64,000 nt of DNA. Source: Haloplanus sp. CK5-1. GTDB taxonomy: Archaea > Halobacteriota > Halobacteria > Halobacteriales > Haloferacaceae. Shown one piece after another: positions 57,503-64,000 of this stretch; positions within the stretch are counted from its first letter, which is position 1; every line of letters begins with the position of its first letter. The notes beneath the pieces are model-generated. The model had not been told where the DNA came from. It made no database searches and was given only the letters and a program-made list of their open reading frames with translations. The position numbers and the translations under genes were made by a program. Location: the NCBI RefSeq assembly GCF_037201915.1, contig NZ_CP147505.1, positions 496,001 to 560,000 of the forward strand, read 5' to 3'.

Positions 57503-58831
57503 TCACACCACGACCGTCCCGCCCAGTTCGGGTGCCTCGGCGTCGAACCCGTCGGCCCGGAGTTCCTCGGCGAACCACGCACACCGGTCGCCGTGGTTCA
57601 CCAGTATCCGGCTGTCGCGGTACGAATCGAGCACCGACACCAGCCCCTCACGGTCGGCGTGGGCAGAGAAGTCGTACTGTTCGACCTGCGCAGCGACGGG
57701 CATTACCCGTCCGTCGATTTCGGCTCGCCCCGTCTCGATCAGGCTCCGACCCGGCGTCCCCTCCACTTGGTAGCCGGTCATGGTGATCTTGTTGGTCGGA
57801 TTGGTTCGAATCGCGGGGATGTACGTCATCGCGGGGCCGCCGGAGAGCATCCCGCTCGTGGTGATGATCGCCGCTCGCTGGTCCGTGATCCGCTCGCGCT
57901 GTCCGTCGCGGCCGGTGACGAAGCGAGCGTGGGACTTCGCCCGCCGAAGCGCGTCCGCGTCGCGGACGAACTCGGGGTGGCGCCGGAGCATCTCGGTGAC
58001 GTCTTTACCCATCCCGTCGACGTAGCAGGGGATGTCGTGGGCCTCGCAGACGAGCATCATCTCCTGAGTCCGTCCGATGGCGAAGGCCGGGACGACGACC
58101 GTCCCGCCCTCCCACAGCGTCGTCTTGACGCTCTCGGCGAACCGTTCCTCGACCACACCTCGGCGCTCGTGGTCCACGTCGGCGTAGGTGCTCTCGCAGA
58201 CGACGACGTCGGCTTCGGGGCGTGCCGTCGTCCCGGGGACGAGTCGCTGGCCGTTCGGTCCGTTCCGGTCGTCCGCACTCCCCGAGTCCCCCCCGTCGTC
58301 GGTGTGGAAGTCGCCGGTGTACAGCAGACGGGTGTCGCCGTCGCTGACCGAGACGTGCGCGCTCCCCGGGATGTGTCCCGCGTCGAAGAACGTCACCTCG
58401 TGGCCGGCGGCCTCGAACGACTCCCCGTAGCCGTGGGTTTCGGACACCTCGGTGACCCGCTTGACGTCGTTCTCGGTGAACGGACACTGGAGCGTGCCGC
58501 CGAAGCGTCCTTGACGCTTCGAGCCACCCCTCGCTCCGCTCGCGGAGACGCCGTGGAGTTTCAGCGTGTCGCGGGCGAGCGTGAGCGCGAGTTCTCGGGT
58601 CGGTGGCGTCCAGTGGATCGGCGGCCGGGCGTCGCCCGACAGCAGCGACGGAATCGCGCCGACGTGGTCGAGGTGGCCGTGGGAGACGACGACCGAGTCG
58701 GGGCTGGGCGTCTCCACGGGGAACTGCGGCGGCGTGTCGGTCAACATACCGAAATCGAGGAGGAGGGAGTCGTTCACGAGGACGGCGCTTCGTCCGACCT
58801 CGCGTGCGCCGCCGAGAAACCGGAGCTTCAT
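57503..58831 (-). CDS. metallo-beta-lactamase/beta-CASP RNase
   Basis: The 442-residue protein starts MKLRFLGGAREVGRSAVLV, has the zinc motif SHGHLDHVGAIPSLL (HxHxDH, about residues 53-58), then 'DAGHIPGSAHV', 'YTGDFHTDDGG' and beta-CASP motifs 'VVCESTYAD', 'GTVVVPAFAIGRTQEMML', 'IITTSGMLSGGPA', and 'DFSAHADREGL'. This matches archaeal aCPSF/aRNase J-like nucleases that process RNA ends. It lacks KH domains, so is the short (aCPSF2-like) form. An insert (SASGARGGSKRQGRFG, about 103-118) is encoded by a palindrome. Confidence 0.88.
   Translation of the reverse strand: MKLRFLGGAREVGRSAVLVNDSLLLDFGMLTDTPPQFPVETPSPDSVVVSHGHLDHVGAIPSLLSGDARPPIHWTPPTRELALTLARDTLKLHGVSASGARGGSKRQGRFGGTLQCPFTENDVKRVTEVSETHGYGESFEAAGHEVTFFDAGHIPGSAHVSVSDGDTRLLYTGDFHTDDGGDSGSADDRNGPNGQRLVPGTTARPEADVVVCESTYADVDHERRGVVEERFAESVKTTLWEGGTVVVPAFAIGRTQEMMLVCEAHDIPCYVDGMGKDVTEMLRRHPEFVRDADALRRAKSHARFVTGRDGQRERITDQRAAIITTSGMLSGGPAMTYIPAIRTNPTNKITMTGYQVEGTPGRSLIETGRAEIDGRVMPVAAQVEQYDFSAHADREGLVSVLDSYRDSRILVNHGDRCAWFAEELRADGFDAEAPELGGTVVV
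58501..58521. repeat. perfect palindrome inside the beta-CASP gene
   Basis: CGAAGCGTC-CTT-GACGCTTCG has a perfect 9-bp stem and 3-base loop; adjacent CCTCGCTCCGCTCGCGG resembles the element behind tRNA-Lys. It encodes an in-frame loop (GGSKRQGRFGG) between the zinc motif and the next conserved strand. Confidence 0.8.
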
Positions 58832-58856
58832 CGCCCGTCGGTAGCCGGCCGCGCCG

Positions 58857-59600
58857 TTAGTGTCCGTCGCTTTCGCTCTCCGGCTTCGACTCGTACTCGA
58901 TCCGATCGACGCTCTCCCCCTTCGAGACGCGGTTCGTGATCCGGACCCGCCCCACCGCCCCGAGGCGGTCGACGTGCGTCCCGCCACAGGGACACAGGTC
59001 GAAGTCGCCGATGGCGACGACACGGAGCGGGTCGACGTGCTCGGGTATCTGGTCGAGTTGGGTCCGCCCCTCAGGAACCGCCGCCTCGACCGCCTCGCGG
59101 GGTCGTTCTTCCTTCTCGACCGGGAGGGCCCGATCGATCACCTCGTTCGACCGCCGCTCGATGATCGACAGATCCTCGTCGTCGAAGTCGCCCGGTTCGA
59201 AGTCGATCCACGCGCCGTCGACCGACACCCGGTTTCCCACGGTCGCCGCCCCGTACGCGTCGAGGACGACCCGCGAGACGACGTGTTGGGCGGTGTGCAT
59301 CCGCCGGAGTCGGTCGCGGCGATCGGCGTCGATCCGACCGGTGACCGTCGTCCCCGCCTCGGGGCGGTCGCCCTCCACCGTCCCGACGTGGTGGCGCACG
59401 TCGCCGTGATTCTTCTCCGCGTCGACGACGGTCGCCCGCCCGCCGTCCCACGACAGCGTCCCCCAGTCCGGCGGTTGCCCGCCGCCACCCGGGTAGAAGT
59501 GCGTCCCGTCGAGGACGAGGTAGTCGTCGGTCACCTCGACCACGGTCGCCTCGAACTCGGTGACGTCGTCGGCGTCGGGGAGGTAGCGCAGGTCCGTCAT
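58857..59600 (-). CDS. alanyl-tRNA editing protein AlaX-type
   Basis: The 247-residue protein starts at ATG 59600. 'VLDGTHFYPGGGGQPPDWGTL' and HTAQH (about residues 101-105) and CGGTH (about 204-208) give the four zinc ligands of AlaX/AlaRS editing domains. It deacylates Ser- or Gly-mischarged tRNA-Ala. Length fits AlaX-M/L. It is 25 bases from the beta-CASP start in the same direction. Confidence 0.9.
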   Translation of the reverse strand: MTDLRYLPDADDVTEFEATVVEVTDDYLVLDGTHFYPGGGGQPPDWGTLSWDGGRATVVDAEKNHGDVRHHVGTVEGDRPEAGTTVTGRIDADRRDRLRRMHTAQHVVSRVVLDAYGAATVGNRVSVDGAWIDFEPGDFDDEDLSIIERRSNEVIDRALPVEKEERPREAVEAAVPEGRTQLDQIPEHVDPLRVVAIGDFDLCPCGGTHVDRLGAVGRVRITNRVSKGESVDRIEYESKPESESDGH

Positions 59601-59737
59601 ACCGGACCGATGGCGGCCGACGGACAAAAGGGTGTACTCCGGCCGAGCGAGACGACCCGACGCGGTCCCGGATTCCGGGAACGCGACCCGGGGTACTTTA
59701 CACGTCGCCGCCGAGTTCGAGAGGAGGTGTGATAGCT

Positions 59738-60586
59738 ATGCACGATCCGTCCGATTGGTCCCGGCGCGAGTTCGTGACCGCTTCCCTCCTCGGCACCGGC
59801 GCTATCGCCGGCTGCATGGCGCGAGGGCAACCAACCGACGCGAACGCCGACGACGCCCCCCGGTGTCTCGACGAGTGGCTGGCCGATGCGAACGCGTACG
59901 AGGGGGTGATCGACCGGTACGGCCCGGACGACACGCCGGAGGTGACTGTCGGCGACGCTCCCGGCGACGGCCACGGCTACGACGCCTTCGGTCCCGTGGC
60001 GATCCGCGTCCCGCCGGGAACGACCGTCGAGTGGACGTGGAGTGGTCGAAGCGACCCCGAAAACGTCGTCGCCCTCGACGGTTCGTTCGACAGCGGCGAC
60101 CCCGTCGCAACCCACGGCGAAACTTTCGCGCACACGTTCGAAGAGCGCGGGACGTACCGCTACGTCTCGGAACCGAGTCGCGACGACGGGATGCGGGGTG
60201 CCGTCGTCGTCGCCGACCCACCCGAGAGCGACTACCCGGCGGTCGACTCGTGGCTGGCGGACGTGAACACGTACGACGGGACGGTCGTCGACGACGTGGA
60301 CACCCCGTCGCCGATCGTCACCGTCGCGTCCGCGGCGGGCGAGCGTCCGTTCACCTTCTCGCCGCCGGCCGTCCGGGTCGGCGTCGGGGCGACCGTCCGG
60401 TGGGTGTGGCGTGGAAACGGCCCACACAACGTCGTCTTCGAGGACGTCGACGTCCGGAGTGAGGTGCGGACCGACCCCGGTGTCGGCTTCGAACACGCGT
60501 TCGAGGAACCGGGCGTCTATCGCTACGCCTGTGACCCTCACCACACGCTCGGGGCGAAGGGAGCCCTCGTCGTCGAGGAGGAGTAG
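59738..60586 (+). CDS. double-domain halocyanin-like cupredoxin lipoprotein
   Basis: The 282-residue protein starts at ATG 59738 with a Tat signal (SRREFVTASLLG) and lipobox (AIAGCMA). Two cupredoxin domains follow (about residues 45-150 and 165-282). Domain 2 retains His (GPHNVVF), Cys and His (YACDPHH) but the axial Met is replaced by Ala (LGAKGA). Domain 1 has lost His and Cys (DPENVVAL, YVSEPSRDDGMRGA). Halocyanins carry electrons at the membrane. Domain 1 probably does not bind copper and domain 2 may have altered potential. GTG 59729 is an alternative start. Confidence 0.85.
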   Translation: MHDPSDWSRREFVTASLLGTGAIAGCMARGQPTDANADDAPRCLDEWLADANAYEGVIDRYGPDDTPEVTVGDAPGDGHGYDAFGPVAIRVPPGTTVEWTWSGRSDPENVVALDGSFDSGDPVATHGETFAHTFEERGTYRYVSEPSRDDGMRGAVVVADPPESDYPAVDSWLADVNTYDGTVVDDVDTPSPIVTVASAAGERPFTFSPPAVRVGVGATVRWVWRGNGPHNVVFEDVDVRSEVRTDPGVGFEHAFEEPGVYRYACDPHHTLGAKGALVVEEE

Positions 60587-60587
60587 C

Positions 60588-61016
60588 CTACTCCGGCGAC
60601 ACGAACGGCCCGAACTCGTCGACCGGCATCACCGAGTAGTCGACGCTGAGGGTGTCCTGTGTCGCCCTGATCTTGCCGACGAACGTGGAGATGGTCTCCA
60701 ACTGGCCCTCGAGGACGAACAGTTCCATGCAGTAGTGGCTCCCGACGTGGCTGTGGAAGTTGGCGACGACGAGGCCCTCGTAGTCGTGACGTAGGCCCAT
60801 CATGCGCTCTTCGACGCTCGTCGTCTCGTAGTCGAAGATGACCGTCACGACCGCCATCAGATCGCGGTTCTCGAGGCGCTTGTCCTCGAACTCGCCGAGC
60901 AGGTTCCGCGACGCCTCGCGGACGACTTCGCTCCGACCGGTGTAGCCGTGTTCGTCCGCGAAGGCGTCGATCCGTTCGACCAACTCCTCGGGCATCGAAA
61001 CGCTGACGACCGTCAT
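60588..61016 (-). CDS. nikR: nickel-responsive regulator NikR
   Basis: The 142-residue protein has an N-terminal ribbon-helix-helix ([33 protein letters not shown]) and a C-terminal ACT-like domain. Nickel ligands fit NikR: His77, His88, His90 and Cys96 (E. coli His76, His87, His89, Cys95). It would repress nickel uptake genes when Ni2+ is bound. No nik operon is seen here; the neighbours are halocyanin and nicotinamidase. An A/T-rich TTAATA tract precedes the start. Confidence 0.93.
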   Translation of the reverse strand: MTVVSVSMPEELVERIDAFADEHGYTGRSEVVREASRNLLGEFEDKRLENRDLMAVVTVIFDYETTSVEERMMGLRHDYEGLVVANFHSHVGSHYCMELFVLEGQLETISTFVGKIRATQDTLSVDYSVMPVDEFGPFVSPE

Positions 61017-61078
61017 AGTATTAAATCATCGCCGTTCATATATTAACAGTTGCTATCCACGTTCGGCGGGAGTCGGGC

Positions 61079-61660
61079 TCAACAGACCGGCAGGAACTCG
61101 ACTGCGTCGCGGGTGGTGGTCTCGCCGAACAGCCAGTCGGCGTGGTCGACGGCGTACTCGTGGTCGGCCTCCTCGATGTAGCCGATGGCGTCGGTCACGA
61201 GGACTGGTCGGTAGTCCCGGAGGCCCGCGCTCCCGGCGGTGTGGAGGACACAGACGTTCGCGAGCGTCCCGCAGATCAGGAGGTCGTCGATGCCACGGGC
61301 CGAGAGCCACCCGTCGAGTTCGGTGTCGTGGAAGGCGTCGTACGTGTGTTTCTCGACCACGTGGTCGTCGGGGCGGACGTCGAGTTCGGCGACGAGGTCG
61401 GCTTCCCACGACCCCTCGACGACGTGTTCGCCCCAGCGTTCGAACTCGTCGTAGTAGTGTGCGTCCTCGAACTGCTCCGGCGGGTGGACGTCGCGGGTGT
61501 AGACCACGCGCACGCCCGCCTCGTGGGCGCGGTCGACGAGTTCGGACACCTCGTCGACGGCCGCCTCGCTCGCCGGGGCGTGGAGGCTCCCGTCCGGATG
61601 GCAGAAGCCGTTCTGCATGTCGACGACGACCACTGCGGTCCTGTCGGGATCGTATGGCAT
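61079..61660 (-). CDS. isochorismatase family cysteine hydrolase (nicotinamidase-like)
   Basis: The 193-residue protein has the catalytic triad Asp14 (VVDMQNGF), Lys104 (VEKHTYDAF) and Cys137 (ANVCVLHTA), with 'RDVHPPEQ' and 'VLVTDAIGYI'. Those features fit nicotinamidases (nicotinamide to nicotinate in NAD salvage) and other isochorismatase-fold hydrolases; His66-type metal ligands are not firmly recognised. Monocistronic. Confidence 0.85.
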   Translation of the reverse strand: MPYDPDRTAVVVVDMQNGFCHPDGSLHAPASEAAVDEVSELVDRAHEAGVRVVYTRDVHPPEQFEDAHYYDEFERWGEHVVEGSWEADLVAELDVRPDDHVVEKHTYDAFHDTELDGWLSARGIDDLLICGTLANVCVLHTAGSAGLRDYRPVLVTDAIGYIEEADHEYAVDHADWLFGETTTRDAVEFLPVC

Positions 61661-61720
61661 GATTGCGAGTAAGAGTGCCGGAACCCTAAAAGCACGTTCG
61701 AACGCGCGTCGGGGTGTCGC

Positions 61721-61924
61721 TTGCCGTCGGTCCTCCGTCGTCTCCGGCGACCCTCGACATCCACGCGCACCTCGACCGCGGTACTCACGCCGACCACGAC
61801 GGCCACGCCGACGGCGGACACCGGAACGCGGACGCCGACCGCGGAGAGCAGCCCCGGATTCGATGGCGGCGGCACGGTGGTCGCGTTGCTGGCGGCGAGC
61901 CTGCTGGCCCGCCGGCGTGATTGA
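61721..61924 (+). pseudogene. orphan PGF-CTERM C-terminal tail
   Basis: The frame ends with a Thr-rich stretch (TPTADTGTRTPT) then 'SSPGFDGGGTVVALLAASLLARRRD' in two pieces: the PGF motif, a hydrophobic helix and RRRD, exactly the PGF-CTERM sorting signal of haloarchaeal surface glycoproteins. Upstream only about 30 low-complexity residues and no signal peptide precede it. The rest of the protein is missing. It is probably a deletion relic in the 337-base gap 61661-61997. The remaining bases of that gap show no other gene. Confidence 0.65.
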
Positions 61925-61997
61925 CCTCGCTAGCCAGTCCGACGCACGATTCGTACCGACGGATTTTCCCGCCTCGGTGCCGTCGTACCGACAACGA

Positions 61998-62993
61998 ATG
62001 ATCTCGAAGGGCTGTGAACAGTGCGCCAAGGGCGGAAAGATGGTGCTGTTCGTCTATGGCTACTGCGACCAGCGCGACTGCTTCTACTGCCCGCTCGGGG
62101 AGAATCGCAAGAACGTCGACACCGTCTACGCCAACGAACGCGAGGTGGAGTCGGACGAAGACGTTCTCACGGAGGCCCACCGGATGGACGCCCTCGGTAC
62201 GTCGATCACGGGCGGGGAGCCACAGGAGGCGCTGGACCGTACCTGTCACTACCTCTCCCTGCTGAAAGACGAGTTCGGCGAGGACCACCACACCCACCTC
62301 TACACCGGTATCACGGGCGGTCGCGAGAACATGCGCCGCCTCTCGGAGGCCGGACTCGACGAGATTCGGTTCCACCCGCCGCTGGACCTGTGGGGCGACC
62401 TCCACGGCACCGAGTGGGAGGAGATCCTCTACGTCGCCCGCGAGGAGGGGCTCACCCCCGCGTTCGAGATCCCCGGCATCCGCGCCGAGACGGAGTTCCT
62501 CGACTTCTTGGACGAGGGCGCGGCCGACTTCTGTAACGTCAACGAGTTCGAGATGTCCGACGGCAACTACCGCCGGATGCAGGAGGAAGGCTTCGAGCGC
62601 AAGGAGGGCCACATGAGTGCCGTCGAGTCGCCGACCGAGGAGATCCTCGACGTGATGGGCGACCACGACAAGGTGTACTTCTGCACCTCGGTGTTCAAGG
62701 ACGCCGCCCAGCACCGCCGCCGGCTGAAGCGGATGGCCCGGAAGATCCGCCGGGAGTTCGACGAAGTGACCGACGACGGGACGCTCGTCTACGGCAAGAC
62801 GTGGGTGACCGAAGAGCGGTTGCAGGATCTGGGCGTCCCCGCTCAGTACTACACCGTCAAATCCGACCACGTCGAGCTCGCGTGGTGGCTGTTGGAGGAG
62901 ATGGTCGACGAGGGCGACGTGGGCGAGGGCGAAATCGTCGAGCAGTATCCGACCGTCGACGGGACCGTGGTCGAGCGGACGCCGTTGGCGTGA
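61998..62993 (+). CDS. radical SAM protein (COG2108-like)
   Basis: The 331-residue protein from ATG 61998 has CEQC (Cys6/Cys9) and then 'GYCDQRDCFYCPLGE' with Cys23, Cys28, Cys31: C-x4-C-x2-C instead of the usual C-x3-C-x2-C. 'TSITGGEPQEAL' follows as the GGE SAM-binding motif. It resembles archaeal proteins related to pyruvate-formate-lyase activating enzymes (COG2108), function unknown. Its 3'-terminal 31 bases are duplicated downstream at 63050. Confidence 0.82.
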   Translation: MISKGCEQCAKGGKMVLFVYGYCDQRDCFYCPLGENRKNVDTVYANEREVESDEDVLTEAHRMDALGTSITGGEPQEALDRTCHYLSLLKDEFGEDHHTHLYTGITGGRENMRRLSEAGLDEIRFHPPLDLWGDLHGTEWEEILYVAREEGLTPAFEIPGIRAETEFLDFLDEGAADFCNVNEFEMSDGNYRRMQEEGFERKEGHMSAVESPTEEILDVMGDHDKVYFCTSVFKDAAQHRRRLKRMARKIRREFDEVTDDGTLVYGKTWVTEERLQDLGVPAQYYTVKSDHVELAWWLLEEMVDEGDVGEGEIVEQYPTVDGTVVERTPLA

Positions 62994-63080
62994 GTTTTGA
63001 GTCGCAGTCGTTTTTGCCGCGCGAACGGAGCGAGTAACAGGGAGGACTGGGACCGTGGCCGAGCGGACGCCGTTGGCGTC
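62961..63080 (+). repeat. 31-bp direct repeat of the radical SAM gene end
   Basis: Bases 62961-62991 (GGGACCGTGGTCGAGCGGAC...) recur at 63050-63080 with one difference (T to C). The first copy encodes the last ten codons of the radical SAM protein. The 58 bases between hold GCGCGAACGGAGCGAGTAAC, a haloarchaeal dispersed motif. Confidence 0.85.
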
Positions 63081-63122
63081 GGGTGTCGCGGTCGATCCGG
63101 GCGGGTCCGTTCCGCAAACACC

Positions 63123-63129
63123 TTATATG
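63123..63129 (+). promoter_or_regulatory. TATA box of the ATP synthase operon
   Basis: TTATATG is centred 35 bases upstream of the ahaH ATG, so a short leader of about 8 bases is likely, unlike most genes here. Confidence 0.5.
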
Positions 63130-63160
63130 CCCGTTCCGCAACGTTCCAACGATCAGTAGT

Positions 63161-63493
63161 ATGCCGAGACCAGAGGTTCTCGAACGGATCAAGACGGCCG
63201 AGACCGAGGCCGAAGAGATCGTCGAGGAAGCCGAGGCCGATCGCGAGGAACGTATCGCCGAGGCGCGCGAACGGGCCGACGAGATCCGCGCCGAGGCCGA
63301 GACCGAAGCCGAGGAGATGGCCGACGAACGGCTGAGCGAGGCCGAGGCGGAGATCGAAGCCCGGGCCGAGGAGATTCGGGAGGAGGGGCAGGCGGCCCGG
63401 GAAGAACTCATCGCCCAAGCCGAGGAACGAATGGACGAGGTGGTCGAGTACGCCATCTCCCAGTTCGAGGAGGCGGTGCATGCTCAGACCTGA
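63161..63493 (+). CDS. ahaH: A-type ATP synthase subunit H (AhaH)
   Basis: The 110-residue protein is a continuous alpha-helical coiled coil rich in Glu, Ala and Arg (ERIKTAETEAEEIVEEAEADREERIAEARERADEI), as expected for the peripheral stalk subunit H/G. It pairs with subunit E. It is the first gene of the archaeal ATP synthase operon. Its 3' end overlaps atpI by 14 bases. Confidence 0.9.
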   Translation: MPRPEVLERIKTAETEAEEIVEEAEADREERIAEARERADEIRAEAETEAEEMADERLSEAEAEIEARAEEIREEGQAAREELIAQAEERMDEVVEYAISQFEEAVHAQT

Positions 63494-64000
63494 ACGGATG
63501 AGCAAGGTTTCGGTGACGGGATCGAAGGGAGTCATGGACGACGTCGTCGAGGCGATCCACGACTGTAACCTGCTCCACGTCACCGAGTACGACGGCTCTT
63601 GGGAGGGGTTCGAACCGGGAACCCCGACCGAGGGCGCCGACGACACTTCCGAGAAACTCGTGACCGTTCGCTCCATCGAGAGCATCCTCGATGTGGACGG
63701 CGAGGACGCGGGTCCGACCCGCATCGTCACGGACGACGCACTCGACGAGGAACTCGAGGAGATCCGACAGCGCGTCAACGAACTGGAGGATCGACGCGAC
63801 GAGATCCGCGACGAACTCGGCAGTGTCGAGGAGCGGATCGCGGCCGTCGAACCGTTCGCCACGCTCGGAATCGACCTCGACTTGCTCTCGGGCTACGACA
63901 CGCTCGACGTGGTCGTCGGCAAGGGGAACGTCGACGAGGTCGAGCGTGCGGTGGCCGACGCCGACGGCATCGCCGCCGTCGAGGTCTTCTCCGAGGACGA
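63480..64000 (+). CDS. atpI: A-type ATP synthase subunit I (5' part, runs off the edge)
   Basis: ATG 63480 begins MLRPERMSKVSVTGSKGVMDDVVEAIHDCNLLHVTEYDGSWEGF, which is typical of the N-terminal cytoplasmic domain of the V/A-type subunit I (a/NtpI), followed by a coiled coil (ALDEELEEIRQRVNELEDRRDEIRDELGSVEERIAAVEP). The frame stays open to base 64000, so about 173 residues of the usual ~650-750 are visible. The subunit carries the proton/ion half-channel. Confidence 0.93.
   Translation, partial: MLRPERMSKVSVTGSKGVMDDVVEAIHDCNLLHVTEYDGSWEGFEPGTPTEGADDTSEKLVTVRSIESILDVDGEDAGPTRIVTDDALDEELEEIRQRVNELEDRRDEIRDELGSVEERIAAVEPFATLGIDLDLLSGYDTLDVVVGKGNVDEVERAVADADGIAAVEVFSED

Noticed and set aside
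61079-62029. Long upstream extension of the nicotinamidase-like gene
   Set aside because: The family starts at MPYDPDRTAVVVVDMQ; upstream residues are Arg-rich and antisense to the PGF-CTERM remnant.

Overview
The window is high-GC DNA from a haloarchaeon (class Halobacteria). The predicted proteins are strongly acidic. Many genes start at or within a few bases of the expected transcription start, with an A/T-rich TATA-like box about 26-30 bases upstream of the start codon. Secreted proteins carry Tat or lipobox signals, and families limited to halophilic archaea occur throughout (halocyanin, PGF-CTERM tail, DUF5806/5809/5810/3209-type proteins). Ribosomal protein S6e and A-type ATP synthase subunits confirm an archaeon. 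The genus cannot be fixed from the sequence alone. No insertion sequence, phage or CRISPR array was seen; the window looks chromosomal.

Layout. 1-17.9 kb: mixed core genes (OsmC-like protein, tRNA-Ser, CbiA/CobB, a metzincin-like lipoprotein, a Zn/Cd-type P1B ATPase, S6e, a DHH phosphoesterase, three universal stress proteins, dihydroorotase, a lipoate-ligase-like protein, an M23-like protein). 18-30.7 kb: tRNA-Lys, a dCTP deaminase/dUTPase-family enzyme, two paralogous aconitases 2.4 kb apart, a RimI-type acetyltransferase, NUDIX hydrolase, a ThDP-dependent enzyme divergent from a 2-hydroxyacid dehydrogenase, and a MATE exporter. 30.8-36.1 kb: an FAD oxidoreductase, MFS transporter, membrane-anchored sulfite-oxidase-like protein and small regulatory or membrane proteins. 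36.2-57.5 kb: a large cobalamin region. 57.5-64 kb: beta-CASP nuclease, AlaX, a double-domain halocyanin, NikR, a nicotinamidase-like hydrolase, a radical SAM protein and the start of the A-type ATP synthase operon (ahaH, then atpI running off the right edge).

Cobalamin region. A minus-strand operon runs cbiT-cbiL-cbiF-cbiG-cbiH(2)-cbiH(1)-ferredoxin-LAGLIDADG-like protein-CbiX/[2Fe-2S]-DUF3209-beta-propeller-OsmC, with overlaps or gaps of only 1-4 bases nearly throughout. A second minus-strand operon is cobN-cbiC-cbiE. Divergent from cobN are a fused ChlI/ChlD subunit and the predicted cobalt transporter CbtB-CbtA. CbiA/CobB lies 34 kb to the left and a divergent CbiX-like protein at 36.2 kb. 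The anaerobic methyltransferase set is therefore combined with both a CbiX-type (early) and a CobN/ChlID-type (late) chelatase. No CbiD or CbiJ is seen here, which makes the four uncharacterised proteins of the operon attractive candidates.

Most unusual sequence features: (i) four tandem 65-bp repeats between cobN and cbiC, each with a Shine-Dalgarno sequence and a 22-codon ORF whose stop overlaps the next start (ATGA), forming an apparent translational relay; (ii) perfect short palindromes inserted in frame in at least three proteins, fourfold amplified in the chelatase gene; (iii) a PAS/histidine kinase split by one in-frame TAG; (iv) a Cys-repeat N-terminal extension on one CbiH; (v) an orphan PGF-CTERM tail.
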